Assembly: GCF_016863435.1 (NCBI RefSeq)
Contig: NZ_BOOW01000059.1
Coordinates: forward strand, 1-63,107
Reading direction: 5' to 3'
Origin: Sinosporangium siamense
Lineage (GTDB): Bacteria; Actinomycetota; Actinomycetes; Streptosporangiales; Streptosporangiaceae
DNA: 63,107 nt
Part shown: in pieces, positions 43,957 to 52,437 of the stretch
How the letters are laid out: the number at the start of each line of letters is the position of its first letter
How positions within the stretch are numbered: the first letter of the stretch is position 1
Position numbers and translations under genes: made by a program
Notes under the pieces: generated by a model
Database searches by the model: none
What the model was told of the DNA's origin: nothing
What the model saw: the letters and a program-made list of their open reading frames with translations, nothing else

Positions 43957-45228
43957 TCAGCCCTCCAGGGCGTAGCGCATCACCCGGAGCTTGGCCTGGG
44001 CCTCGGCGAGCTCGGCGGCCGGGTCGGAGTCGCCCATGATGCCGCAGCCGGCGAACAGGCGGGCCTTGTTGCCCTCGATGATGCCGCAGCGCAGGGCGAT
44101 GCCCCACTCGCCGTCGCCGCGCGAGTCGATCCACCCCACCGGGCCCGCGTAGCCCGCGCGGTCCATGCCCTCAAGCTCGCGGATGACGTCGAGCGCGGTC
44201 GCCGTGGGTGTGCCGCCGACCGCCGCGGTCGGGTGCATGGCCGCGACCACGTCGAGCACCGACGCGCCGTCGGCCAGCTTCCCTGTGACGAAGGTCGCGA
44301 GATGCTGGACGTTGGCGAGGGCGAGCAGCTCCGGCTCGTCGGGCACATTCAGGTCGGCGCAGAGCGGTGCGAGCGCCTCGCGTACGGAGGAGACCGCGCA
44401 GTCGTGCTCGTGGCGGTCCTTGGCCGAGGCGATCAGCGCCGCGCCCCGCGCCACGTCGTCGGCGGCGCCGTCGCCCCGCGCGGTGGTGCCCGCGAGCACC
44501 AGCGACTCGATCTCGCTGCCGACGCGGCGCACAAGGAGCTCGGGGGTGGCACCCAGCAGCCCGGCCACGGAGAAGGTGTAGCAGTCGGGGTAGCGGTCGG
44601 CGAGGCGGCTGAGCAGCGGGCGGGCGTCGATGGGGTTCTCGGCCACCGCCATCAGGTCCCGTGCGAGCACCGTCTTCTCCAGACGGCCCGACCTGATGGC
44701 GTGTACGGCGCGGGCCACCGCGTGCTCCCACTCCGGAGCGGTGAGGCTGCCGTCGCCGTAGCTGATGCCGCCGGGCTCGACCGGCGGCGACTCCTCAAGC
44801 TCGGGCGGGTCACCGATCGTGGTGAGCCAGGCGCGGCCGCCGCGCCTGGCGAGCACGACCTTCGGCACGACCAGCACCGATCCCGGACGGTCGGGGTCGA
44901 AGGTGAACGACCCAAACGCCACGGGACCGACTCCCGGCGGCCAGGCATCGTCCGCCTTCCCGCCGGGCGGTCCCATGCCGGCCCGTCCTGTGTCGGCCAG
45001 GTCCGTGTCGGCCAGCACGGAGGACAGCCACTCCCGGGCCCAGGCGAAGCGGCCTGGCCCCGGGGGCACCTCGGTGCGGGCCGCCTCGCCCCATCCCACG
45101 AGGCCCTCTCCGCGCCTGATCCAGGCGGAGGGAGCGGCGGTGGGGAGGGCGGCGACAAGGTCGCCGGGATCCCCGACGGGAAGGGTGCGAACTGCCAGCG
45201 GACGGGTCAATCCAATCGCGACACTCAC
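43957..45228 (-). CDS. menF: Isochorismate synthase MenF
   Basis: Converts chorismate to isochorismate, the entry to menaquinone. The C-terminal chorismate-binding domain shows KTVLARDLMA, LLGATPELLVRR, LAGTTARG, AMHPTAAVGGTPT and ERE-like LFAGCGIMGDSDPAAELAE. With GTG 45228 the protein is 423 residues. That start sits 7 nt behind TAGAGT (45236-45241) and has no ribosome site, so it is probably leaderless; the longer frame to 45291 is less likely. EntC-like enzymes are the alternative, but menD and menE nearby favour MenF. Confidence 0.9.
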   Translation of the reverse strand: MSVAIGLTRPLAVRTLPVGDPGDLVAALPTAAPSAWIRRGEGLVGWGEAARTEVPPGPGRFAWAREWLSSVLADTDLADTGRAGMGPPGGKADDAWPPGVGPVAFGSFTFDPDRPGSVLVVPKVVLARRGGRAWLTTIGDPPELEESPPVEPGGISYGDGSLTAPEWEHAVARAVHAIRSGRLEKTVLARDLMAVAENPIDARPLLSRLADRYPDCYTFSVAGLLGATPELLVRRVGSEIESLVLAGTTARGDGAADDVARGAALIASAKDRHEHDCAVSSVREALAPLCADLNVPDEPELLALANVQHLATFVTGKLADGASVLDVVAAMHPTAAVGGTPTATALDVIRELEGMDRAGYAGPVGWIDSRGDGEWGIALRCGIIEGNKARLFAGCGIMGDSDPAAELAEAQAKLRVMRYALEG

Positions 45229-45235
45229 CCAAGAC

Positions 45236-45241
45236 ACTCTA
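45236..45241 (-). promoter_or_regulatory. -10 box for menF
   Basis: Minus-strand TAGAGT, then GTCTTGG, then GTG 45228; no ribosome site. Confidence 0.55.
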
Positions 45242-45489
45242 TTTGCCTCCGTGGCAACTTCGGCTGCACCCCCTGAGAAGGCCGATCCCACACCATGAAA
45301 TCTTGTCCTTTTAGCAGATCACCGGTGTTTTGCACCGCCAGTCACTGCAGTTCTAGCCTGCCCCAATCGCCGCATGTCAAGCAGTGATAATCGTTCGGTT
45401 CGCGGAAGGCAGGACTTGCCAAAGAGCCATAGGCGGCCCGCCTGAGGATCTCTACCTTGGGATCGCTTCCCGAGGACCCGGAGGTCTCG

Positions 45490-46464
45490 ATGCGCCGTCC
45501 CCTGCTATCGGTCGCGTCGGCTGCCAGGGCGGTCACCCCCAGACTGCTCGCCGCCGCGCTCGCCGCCGCCGCGCTTGTCTCCGCAGCGTCTGTCTCCACA
45601 GCGTCTATCTCCACAGCGTCTGTCTCCACAGCGTCTGTCTCCACAGCGTCCGCCGCCACCGTGCTTGCCGCCACATCGGCCGCGCCGGCGGGGGCGGCCA
45701 GAGCCGCGGAGCCGGTTCCCGCGGTCATGGCGGCGCTCGGCGACTCGATCAGCGCGGGGTTCAACGCGTGCGGGTGGTATGTCTCGTGTGAGGAGCGCTC
45801 CTGGTCGGTGGGGCGCGAGACCGAGGTGCGCAGCCACTACCGCCGCCTGCTCGCCCTCGACACCCGCCTCAAGGGCAACAACGTCAACCTCGCGGTGCCC
45901 GGTGCCACCAGCCGCGACATCACCGGCCAGGTCGCCAGGGCGGTCGACGCCAAAGCCGACTACGTGACGATTCTCATCGGGGCCAACGACGCCTGCACCC
46001 GCACCGAGGCCCAGATGACGCCCGTTGCGACTTATCGGTCGCGCATCGGCACCGCCCTCGGCGCGCTCAAGGCCGGGTTGCCCGGCGCCCGGGTGCTGCT
46101 CGTGGGCGTGCCCGACCTCAAGCGGCTGTGGCGCGTCGGCAAGGACAACGCGGTCGCCCGCACCCTCTGGCGGCTCGCCCGGGTCTGCCAGTCGATGCTG
46201 GCCGACCCGCAGTCCGAGGCCGCCGCCGACAAGGAGCGCCGCGACCGGGTGCGGGCCAGGGTGCAGGCCTACAACACCGAGCTCACCCGGCTGTGCGCTG
46301 CCTACGGCCCGGCCTGCCGCACCGACAGGGGCGCGGTCTTCGAGCACCCCTTCGCGCTGCGGCACCTCAGCAAGTGGGACTACTTCCACCCCAACGCCGA
46401 CGGGCAGAAACTCCTCGCCGACCTGACCTTCAGGGCCGGGTTCGAGTGGGGGCCGCTGCCCTGA
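45490..46464 (+). CDS. Secreted SGNH/GDSL hydrolase
   Basis: A 324-residue secreted esterase/lipase-type protein. Block I is ALGDSISAGF, block III (Gly/Asn) is LIGANDACTR, and block V is WDYFHPNADGQ with Asp and His. A long N-terminal export region (1-80) is unusual: it contains SVSTAS-type repeats encoded by a 15-nt tandem repeat. ATG 45490 lies 5 nt after GGAGG. Cys residues in the mature part suggest disulfides. The substrate is unknown. Confidence 0.9.
   Translation: MRRPLLSVASAARAVTPRLLAAALAAAALVSAASVSTASISTASVSTASVSTASAATVLAATSAAPAGAARAAEPVPAVMAALGDSISAGFNACGWYVSCEERSWSVGRETEVRSHYRRLLALDTRLKGNNVNLAVPGATSRDITGQVARAVDAKADYVTILIGANDACTRTEAQMTPVATYRSRIGTALGALKAGLPGARVLLVGVPDLKRLWRVGKDNAVARTLWRLARVCQSMLADPQSEAAADKERRDRVRARVQAYNTELTRLCAAYGPACRTDRGAVFEHPFALRHLSKWDYFHPNADGQKLLADLTFRAGFEWGPLP
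45571..45645 (+). repeat. 15-bp minisatellite in the signal region of the SGNH hydrolase gene
   Basis: Five 15-nt units: a degenerate first unit (45571-45585) and four near-identical copies of GCGTCTGTCTCCACA (45586-45645, one with ATC in place of GTC). Each adds five residues of the ASVST/ASIST type. Length variation between strains is likely. Confidence 0.9.
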
Positions 46465-46498
46465 CCGGCTGAGCCGCTGCCCTGACCGGCTGAGCCGC
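46453..46498 (+). repeat. Perfect 21-bp tandem duplication at the SGNH hydrolase stop codon
   Basis: Units 46455-46475 and 46476-46496 are identical and start GCTGCCCTGACCGGCTGAG; the stop TGA (46462-46464) lies in the first unit. Confidence 0.85.
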
Positions 46499-46628
46499 GC
46501 TTTCCGGCCGTGGGAGACGCCGCGCCCGCGTTTCTCAGGAACCGCTCGCGGGATGTGCCCGGGGCCTGAGGCCGGTGCCAGGGTGTGAGCCCACCTGGGG
46601 GGCGGGCTCACACGGGCATTCTCGGTTG

Positions 46629-46708
46629 TTCTTACGCGGCGGCCCGCGTTCTTACATGGTGGCCTGTGTTCCTACGTCGCGGTCTGTGGTCTTACGTAGC
46701 GGCCTGGT
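46629..46708. repeat. Four 20-bp degenerate tandem repeats across the GT4 stop codon
   Basis: Units at 46629-46648, 46649-46668, 46669-46688 and 46689-46708 follow the pattern TTCTTACGNNGCGGYCTGTG. The fourth unit contains the TAA stop and last codons of the minus-strand glycosyltransferase gene. Confidence 0.8.
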
Positions 46709-47981
46709 CGGCCGGGCGTGCGGGACGGGGTCGCCGAGGTTGGAGCAGCTCCTCGAACAGCGCGTCCCACTGTGCGCCGATCGCGTTGTTGTCATACTTC
46801 GCAGCGGTCTTCAGGCCGTTGCCGGCCAGGTGCCGGCGATACGGCTCGTCCTCGATGACGCGGATGATCGCGGCGGCCAGGTTGTCGACCGTGCGGGGTT
46901 TGACGAGCACGCCGTCGTGGTCGTGCGTGATGATCTCCTTGGGGCCGTGGGGGCTGTTGAAGCTGACCACCGCAAGGCCCTTCTTCATCGCCTCCAAGAG
47001 CGTCATGGAGAATCCCTCCTCGCGAGAGCTCATGACGAAGATCGAGGCTTTCTCCAGCTCGGCGCCCACATCCGCGGTCGGCCCCGGCAGGCTCGCGGTG
47101 TCGCCGATGCCGAGGGTCTCGATCTGCTCGCGGAGGTTCTCCTCCTGGGGGCCCGCGCCGAAGATGCGGAGCTTCCACTCGGGATGCACCTCGGTGACCT
47201 GCTTCCAGGCGTCGAGGAGGCGGTGAAACCCCTTGATCCTGGTCAGCCGGCCCACCGTGATCACGGTCTTCGTCGAGAGATCCGCGATTCCGCCGGTCAT
47301 GGGCGGCACCGCGTTGGGGATGCGTGCGAGCTTGCGGGGCTTTCTGCGCAGCAGCGCGCGATAGTCGCGCAGGTCGGCCTTGGTGAGGGTGATCAGGGCG
47401 TCGAGCTGGGGATAGCGCCGCTTGATCATCGTCTGGACCGGCTCGGCGTGCCCCTGGAGGGTCACGTGTTCCTGCCCGATGGTGATGACGCCGGGCGGTG
47501 CGAGGGACGCCGCGACGAGGTTCAAACCGGGCCGGGTGCCGATCAGCACCCCCGTGTTCAATGAACGGATATATCGGGCGAGTTGTAGATCGGTGTACAT
47601 ATTGAACCGGTGGTAGGCGGCCTCCTCCGCGGGAATCAACCGGCTCGGGCGGCCCGCGAGGAGTCTGCGGACTCCTGCCGGGGGCTCGAGCCTGTCTTCC
47701 AAATACGATATGCGTACGCCCGGCGGGACCGGGAAGAACGGCTGTTCGGCCTCGCGCAGGACGCTGACGATCTCAACGTCACGATCTTTAGCCAGATATC
47801 CGGCCAGATTGAATACAGTCCGAATCGTCCCGCCCATGCCGTACGCATGGAGCAGCAGGAATCTGACCTGGTCGGCCGAGGGCGGAGGTGTCGTCCGCTC
47901 TCGGCGCCTATTGGCCGCCTCCAGCGTGTTCACCGCGAGCGAGGCGACGGCGTGGCGCCCCTTTCCTACCCATCTCCGCAA
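46692..47981 (-). CDS. Family 4 glycosyltransferase
   Basis: A 429-residue GT-B glycosyltransferase. The N-terminal acceptor domain has AYGMGGTIRTVFNLAGYLA; the C-terminal donor domain has TVGRLTRIKGFHRLLDAWK, LRIFGAGPQEENL and the E-x7-E motif EEGFSMTLLEAM. The start is TTG 47981 with GGGGAG 8 nt upstream. It resembles teichoic-acid/polysaccharide GT4 enzymes, but the sugar and acceptor are unknown. A short Arg/Pro/Ala tail overlaps the tandem repeat array. Confidence 0.88.
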   Translation of the reverse strand: MRRWVGKGRHAVASLAVNTLEAANRRRERTTPPPSADQVRFLLLHAYGMGGTIRTVFNLAGYLAKDRDVEIVSVLREAEQPFFPVPPGVRISYLEDRLEPPAGVRRLLAGRPSRLIPAEEAAYHRFNMYTDLQLARYIRSLNTGVLIGTRPGLNLVAASLAPPGVITIGQEHVTLQGHAEPVQTMIKRRYPQLDALITLTKADLRDYRALLRRKPRKLARIPNAVPPMTGGIADLSTKTVITVGRLTRIKGFHRLLDAWKQVTEVHPEWKLRIFGAGPQEENLREQIETLGIGDTASLPGPTADVGAELEKASIFVMSSREEGFSMTLLEAMKKGLAVVSFNSPHGPKEIITHDHDGVLVKPRTVDNLAAAIIRVIEDEPYRRHLAGNGLKTAAKYDNNAIGAQWDALFEELLQPRRPRPARPADQAAT

Positions 47982-48009
47982 GTGAGATGCTCCCCTTCAC
48001 ATTGGCGTC

Positions 48010-48090
48010 GGCACACCTCCCCTCGATGGAAGGTGTGCCCGGACACGCGCCATACCGCCGCTGAGGCATGCCTCAGCGGCGGTATGGCGC
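48010..48090. repeat. Hairpin plus perfect 44-bp palindrome
   Basis: A hairpin GGCACACCT (48010-48018)/AGGTGTGCC (48031-48039) is followed by a perfect loop-free palindrome 48047-48090 (22 + 22 nt) centred at 48068/48069, left arm starting GCGCCATACCGCC. It lies between the GT4 start and the hydrolase 3' end (47982-48241), where no gene is supported. Confidence 0.9.
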
Positions 48091-48241
48091 ATGCGGGAGC
48101 CGCCTATATTGCACCCCGTGCAAACTGGATATATACGGCTTGAGCTGCGGTTTCTCGTTCTTCGCTTATAGCCGGTTATACATCCACTGCGGTATTGAAG
48201 AGCGCTCAGTCCCCGTTGGCGTGTTTTTGTCCCGCGCCCCT

Positions 48242-48979
48242 TTAGACGCCGGCAAGTACCCGTGCGGTTGCCTCCGGGACGGAAAACATCGGCCAGTGAC
48301 CGGTGGGCAACTCTCGGAAATCCCACTCGGGGCTTGAGAGCACGGCGAAGAACGGGTGCCCCGAGGCGATCACGGCACGCACCTGCTCAAGCGGAATCGA
48401 GCACGCGACCAGCGTCTTCGGAAGCTTCTCCCCGCCGCCGGTCAGCGTGAGCGGCTGGGTCATGGTGCCGTACGGCTGGGCCGTGGCCCGTGACCGCATC
48501 AGCGCCCTCTCCTCGTCCCCGAGCCCCACCAGACTGATGTCGCCCTGCTCCAGCACCTCGAAGCTCGGCAAGGGGAACAGTGAACCTCCGGCCGCGGCGA
48601 CGCTCCTCTCGATCTCCGCCTTGAACTCAGGCCCATAGTTGTCCATCTGTGTCGTGCCCGCAGCCATCGGGCCGCTCTCGATGTACACCACACGGGCGAT
48701 CCGCTCGGGCACCCGGTCGGCCGCGCCCGTCACCAGGCCGCCGGCGCCGCTGTGCCCGACGAGGATCACGTCGTGCAGGTCCTCACCGGTGATGACGTGG
48801 ACGATGTCGTGGATGTGGGTGTCCAGGTCGGTCTCGGGGGTGGCGAGATGCGCCTTGTCGCCCAGCCCGGTGAGCGTCACCGCGTGGACCGTGTGCCCGT
48901 CCGCGCGGAGCACCTCGGCCACTTTGTCCCATGCCCAGCCGCCCAGCCAGAACCCGGGAACCAGAACGAAGGTGCTCAT
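48242..48979 (-). CDS. Alpha/beta hydrolase (EstC/salicylate-esterase-like)
   Basis: A 245-residue alpha/beta hydrolase: LVPGFWLGGWAWDKVAEVL (oxyanion), VGHSGAGGLVTGAA (Ser nucleophile), and a catalytic His in LPTGHWPMFSVPE. This pattern matches plant-MES-like and bacterial EstC-type small-molecule esterases. It is divergent from a WYL-domain regulator that probably controls it. The substrate is unknown. Confidence 0.9.
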   Translation of the reverse strand: MSTFVLVPGFWLGGWAWDKVAEVLRADGHTVHAVTLTGLGDKAHLATPETDLDTHIHDIVHVITGEDLHDVILVGHSGAGGLVTGAADRVPERIARVVYIESGPMAAGTTQMDNYGPEFKAEIERSVAAAGGSLFPLPSFEVLEQGDISLVGLGDEERALMRSRATAQPYGTMTQPLTLTGGGEKLPKTLVACSIPLEQVRAVIASGHPFFAVLSSPEWDFRELPTGHWPMFSVPEATARVLAGV

Positions 48980-49088
48980 AGTCGCGTCACACTCTTTTCA
49001 TGCCGAATCGTGAATCCGCAGGTCAGCGGCCTTCTTCGGATACCTGTGCGTCAGATATCCGCTCGCGGGACGAATGCTAGGGTCAAAT

Positions 49089-49107
49089 CCGGACAGAACT
49101 GGTCCGG
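49089..49107. promoter_or_regulatory. Inverted repeat between the hydrolase and WYL regulator genes
   Basis: CCGGAC (49089-49094) with GTCCGG (49102-49107), 7-nt spacer, 16 nt before the regulator start and in the divergent promoter region. Candidate operator. Also on the minus strand TTGACC (49081-49086) could serve as a -35 for the hydrolase. Confidence 0.5.
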
Positions 49108-49123
49108 TTAACGAGAGTGGTCC

Positions 49124-50101
49124 ATGTCACATCCCGTCACGCGGGTGCTCACCCTGCTGGAACTGCTGCAAGCCCGCCCCGGCCTCACCGGTGCCGAACT
49201 CGCCGCCCGGCTCGGTGTCGACGAACGCACAGTGCGGCGCTATGCCGTACGCCTCAACGACCTCGGCGTGCCCGTCGAAGCGGGCCGGGGGAGACACGGC
49301 GGCTACCGGCTCCTGCCCGGCTACAAGCTGCCGCCGCTGATGCTCACCGACGACGAGGCCACCGCTCTTGTCCTCGGCCTGCTGTCCGGCCGCCGCACCG
49401 GCCTCACCGCCGGCGAGGCGGCCACCGAGAGCGCCCTCGCCAAACTGCAACGTGTCATGCCGCCCGCGCTCCGCGCCCGCGTGCAGGCCGTCAGCGAAAC
49501 CGTCGGCTTCACCGGCGCCCCCGGGCGGCGGGACGCCGCCCCCGAGACCGGCCACCTGCTCTCGCTCGCCGACGCCGTCCGCGGCCATCGGAGGGTGCGG
49601 CTCGACTACCGGTCCTACGCCGGGGACCCGAGCACCCGCGAGGTCGACCCCTTCGGCCTGGTTTTTCACGGCGGACGCTGGTATCTCACCGGCCACGACC
49701 ACAGCCGCGGTGAAATGCGCACTTTCCGGGTGGACCGGGTGGTCGCGCTGGCCTGCACGGGCGAGGAGTTCACCGGCCCCGGCGACTTCGACGCGGTCGC
49801 GCACGTGGTGCGGTCGCTGTCCTCCGTGCCGTGCCGATACCGGGTGGAAGTGGTGCTCCACACGACCTACGCCGAGGCCCGCCGGCGTATCCCCGCGACG
49901 ATCGCCACCCTCACCGAGACCGGCGACGGCGTCACGATGAGACTCGGCGCGGAATCGCTCCCGGGCACCGCCCAGATGCTCGCCGGCCTCGGCTGGCCCT
50001 TCACCGTCATCACCCCCGACGACCTCCGCCGTGAACTCCGCGCCCTCGCCACCCGCCTGCAGACCTACGCGGAGTACGGCAAAGCACCCCAGCCGGCCTG
50101 A
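49124..50101 (+). CDS. YafY/PafC-type HTH-WYL transcriptional regulator
   Basis: A 325-residue regulator with an N-terminal HTH_11 (VTRVLTLLELLQ, LTGAELAARLGVDERTVRRYAVRLND), the GGYRLLPGYKLPPLMLTDDEA stretch typical of the family, and a WYL domain (about 145-215; RRVRLDYRSY, WYLTGHDHSRGEMRTFRVDRV). A C-terminal WCX domain follows. WYL domains sense small ligands or nucleic acids. Divergent from the hydrolase at 48242. Confidence 0.92.
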   Translation: MSHPVTRVLTLLELLQARPGLTGAELAARLGVDERTVRRYAVRLNDLGVPVEAGRGRHGGYRLLPGYKLPPLMLTDDEATALVLGLLSGRRTGLTAGEAATESALAKLQRVMPPALRARVQAVSETVGFTGAPGRRDAAPETGHLLSLADAVRGHRRVRLDYRSYAGDPSTREVDPFGLVFHGGRWYLTGHDHSRGEMRTFRVDRVVALACTGEEFTGPGDFDAVAHVVRSLSSVPCRYRVEVVLHTTYAEARRRIPATIATLTETGDGVTMRLGAESLPGTAQMLAGLGWPFTVITPDDLRRELRALATRLQTYAEYGKAPQPA

Positions 50102-50140
50102 TCAGTGCCTTCCAGGACCTGTGATCGTCAGGCGGCCTGG

Positions 50141-50447
50141 TCAGGCCTGTTCCTGCGCCCGGTCGAGATCGCGGAACACATCGCCGAATCGGTGGGCGAG
50201 CGCGTCGGCGAGGCGGCCACGCAGGTGGGTCGGCCGCTCGATGCGGTTGTCGAAATCGGCCGGCCTCCGGAGGGCGACCTCGGCGGGCGGGCAGCGGCCC
50301 GGCTCGTCGTCCGCGACGATCCCGGAACCCTCACCACCCGGCGCAGGCTTCGAATCGAGAACGTCGACGAAGGACTGGACGTCGCCGAGAAAGCCGGTGT
50401 CGATCTCCAGCGGGGCTCGGGCGCGCCCGGTGGGGCTCAGTGTTCAT
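50141..50447 (-). pseudogene. Frameshifted or truncated gene remnant
   Basis: On the minus strand a start ATG (50447; MNTEPHRA) opens a frame whose downstream part is low quality, while a different frame gives a protein-like sequence (LEIDTGFLGDVQSFVDVL, ALAHRFGDVFRDLDRAQEQA) to TGA at 50141-50143. That frame has good codon bias but no start. A one-base shift near 50405-50435 would join them. No family recognised. It lies downstream of the TusA-like gene on the same strand. Confidence 0.45.
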
Positions 50448-50461
50448 GTGCCCGTCCGGGC

Positions 50462-50782
50462 TTAGTTTTCCCTGGCGTGCCAGGGCTTGTCCGGGTGGGT
50501 GGTGCGGGGGCCGGGGGCGGTTCTGATCGCGTATGTCGGGCGCTCGCCGGGGACGGGGCCGAGGTAGTGGTGGCCGGTGAGGTGGCACCAGGCGGGCAGG
50601 TCGACGGGGGCCGCGGGGTCGGCGGCGATCAGATGGACGACCTGGCCGGCGGGCAGGTCGTCGACGAGACGACGCAGCTCGATCAGGAGCTGGACACAGC
50701 GGCGGTCGCCGCCGTCCAGGATCACAGGGTCGTCTGGAGCGTCGGCGTTCATCCGGACACCGGCGGGCCGGCCGATCGTCAT
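50462..50782 (-). CDS. TusA-family sulfurtransferase-like protein
   Basis: A 106-residue protein: VILDGGDRRCVQLLIELRRLVDD contains the single family Cys, though not in the classical CPxP form, followed by LPAGQVVHLIAADPAAPVDLPAWCHLTGH. This variant is found as 'TusA family' in actinomycetes. ATG 50782 has GGAG 5 nt upstream. Divergent from a TetR gene across a repeat-containing region. Confidence 0.8.
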   Translation of the reverse strand: MTIGRPAGVRMNADAPDDPVILDGGDRRCVQLLIELRRLVDDLPAGQVVHLIAADPAAPVDLPAWCHLTGHHYLGPVPGERPTYAIRTAPGPRTTHPDKPWHAREN

Positions 50783-50952
50783 GGGCACTCCAGAGGGATC
50801 TCGGCTGTGCGTCGGCGTGACGTGCTCATGGGACGACGTGGCGAGGCTTACCTGCCGTCCGTGGCAGCGGCACACCGGGCAAGTGTCGCAGGGAGCGGCA
50901 GGCCGGCGGTACGGCAGGGGCCTGCGTGGCGATGCCGTACACGTCGGCGTCG

Positions 50953-51004
50953 CGCACAGTGGATCGAGCACAGTGGATCGAGCACAGTGGATCAAGCACG
51001 GTGG
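50953..51004. repeat. 14-bp tandem direct repeats upstream of the TetR gene
   Basis: CACAGTGGATCGAG occurs at 50953-50966 and 50967-50980, CACAGTGGATCAAG at 50981-50994, and a partial CACGGTGGGG from 50995. The array lies between the divergent TusA-like and tetR genes, 39 nt from the latter. Candidate operator array. Confidence 0.75.
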
Positions 51005-51042
51005 GGGCCGTGGGCGGTGCCGGAGTGCGGAAAGATGGTGCT

Positions 51043-51813
51043 GTGGCCAACGAACGTGGTGGAACCGGCGATCCGGCGCGCACTCTTGCTCTCCTGTGGC
51101 GGGATCCCTCGGTTGTGCCCAAGCGTGGTCCCCGGCAGGGGCTGACGGTGGACGCGGTGGTGGAGACCGCGACGCGGGTGGCCGACGCGGAGGGGTTCGA
51201 CGCGGTGACCATGCGGCGGCTGGCGCAGGATCTCGGGGTCGCGCCGATGACGCTCTATACCTATGTGCCGGGCAAGGCGGAGTTGCTGGACCTCATGGTG
51301 GATGCCGCCTATTTGGCGATGCCCAGGACGGACACGGCAGGGCGGCCCTGGCGCGAGCGGGTGACCGCGGTCGCGGAGGAGAACCGGGCGTTGGCCGAGC
51401 GTCACCCGTGGGTTGTGGCGGCCTCCACGAGCCGTCCCCCACTCGGGCCAGGCCTTATGGCGAAATATGAGCATGAACTCTCTGCGTTGGACGGGCTCGG
51501 CCTCGAAGACGCGCAGATGGACGCCGCGCTCAGCTACGTCCTCACGTTCGTGCAGGCCAACGCGCGCCACGCGGTCGACGCGCGGGCGGCGCGCGGGGAG
51601 AGCGCCATGGACGACGAGGAGTGGTGGCGGCGGACCGGGCCGCTGCTGGCCAGGGTGATCGACGAGGAGACATATCCGCTGGCGGTCCGCGTGGGAGCCG
51701 CGGCCGGCGCCGCCCAGAGCAGCGCCCACGACCCCGGCTATGCCTACACCTTCGGCCTTGAGCGGGTGCTGGACGGCCTGGCCGCTCTCATCGAGAGCAC
51801 CCACGGCGGCTGA
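51043..51813 (+). CDS. TetR-family regulator (TetR_C_1/C_22-like)
   Basis: A 256-residue repressor with HTH LTVDAVVETATRVADAEGFDAVTMRRLAQDLGVAPMTLYTYVPGKAELLDLM and a long C-terminal ligand domain. The N-terminal part (ANERGGTGDPARTLALLWRDP) matches the class often located next to ABC or efflux genes. GTG 51043 has GGAAAG 8 nt upstream; the longer frame from 50926 runs through the repeat array and is unlikely. Confidence 0.88.
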   Translation: MANERGGTGDPARTLALLWRDPSVVPKRGPRQGLTVDAVVETATRVADAEGFDAVTMRRLAQDLGVAPMTLYTYVPGKAELLDLMVDAAYLAMPRTDTAGRPWRERVTAVAEENRALAERHPWVVAASTSRPPLGPGLMAKYEHELSALDGLGLEDAQMDAALSYVLTFVQANARHAVDARAARGESAMDDEEWWRRTGPLLARVIDEETYPLAVRVGAAAGAAQSSAHDPGYAYTFGLERVLDGLAALIESTHGG

Positions 51814-52172
51814 GCCCGCGCCGGCGCATGGGGGTAGCCTCATCGGCACCGCCGATCATCAGGCGAGATCGAGACTGTGCCGGATCAGGGCCGCGTGGGG
51901 GCAGGTCCCGCTAGCGCCTTTGCCGCCGGTCTCGCCGTCACGCCCCGGCCCCGAGGGATCGGAGGGCTGACGAGGTGGAGGTGAGGTACGGCGGAGGCCA
52001 GGATTTTGTGGCTTCTGCCGTACATAACAGGATTTCTCGGGAGTGGTCGCGGGGCGCTGATCTGGGGTTTGAGCTGGCAATTGTCGGGTACCCAACCGAT
52101 CGCTGGCAGAGGTTTGACGAATCCTGGAGGCCCAGTGGAATAAGGACCTCCGGGAGTCCGTTAGAGTCAAGT
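51814..52172. other. Gene-free stretch with imperfect hairpin
   Basis: Contains an imperfect hairpin at 51986-52023, with GTACGGC (51986-51992) mirrored by GCCGTAC (52017-52023), built from two copies of the dispersed motif. It may terminate the tetR transcript. No CDS supported. Confidence 0.5.
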
Positions 52173-52320
52173 GGCCGATGTGGTCTGTGTCCCCCGGGCC
52201 GCAAATTACCGCCTTCACGGAATACCGTTCGGCTGGAGCCGTGTTGTGCCTCTCGCCGAGGAGGCGACCGCCACATCGGCCTTAGCGTTAGACCCTGTCC
52301 GGCTTCGGCCGGGCAGGGTC
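52173..52320 (+). ncRNA. Candidate structured small RNA with its own terminator
   Basis: GGCCGATGTGG (52173-52183) is exactly complementary to CCACATCGGCC (52271-52281), closing a 109-nt region. Nine nt later GACCCTG (52291-52297) and CAGGGTC (52314-52320) make a terminator hairpin followed by TTTCG. A TAGAGT -10 box (52162-52167) lies 6 nt before the closing helix, so transcription would start at its first base. No ORF is plausible. The closed-stem layout is reminiscent of 6S-like RNAs but no family signature was recognised. Confidence 0.5.
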
Positions 52321-52437
52321 TTTCGCGTTCCACAGCACGGTGGCTAATGCCATAGAGATCAACAAATCATGAAAATCAGGACAGGTGGACCGCTAGGCTG
52401 TCCAGCCGTCAGGCCGACGAGTTACCGGGGGGTACCC

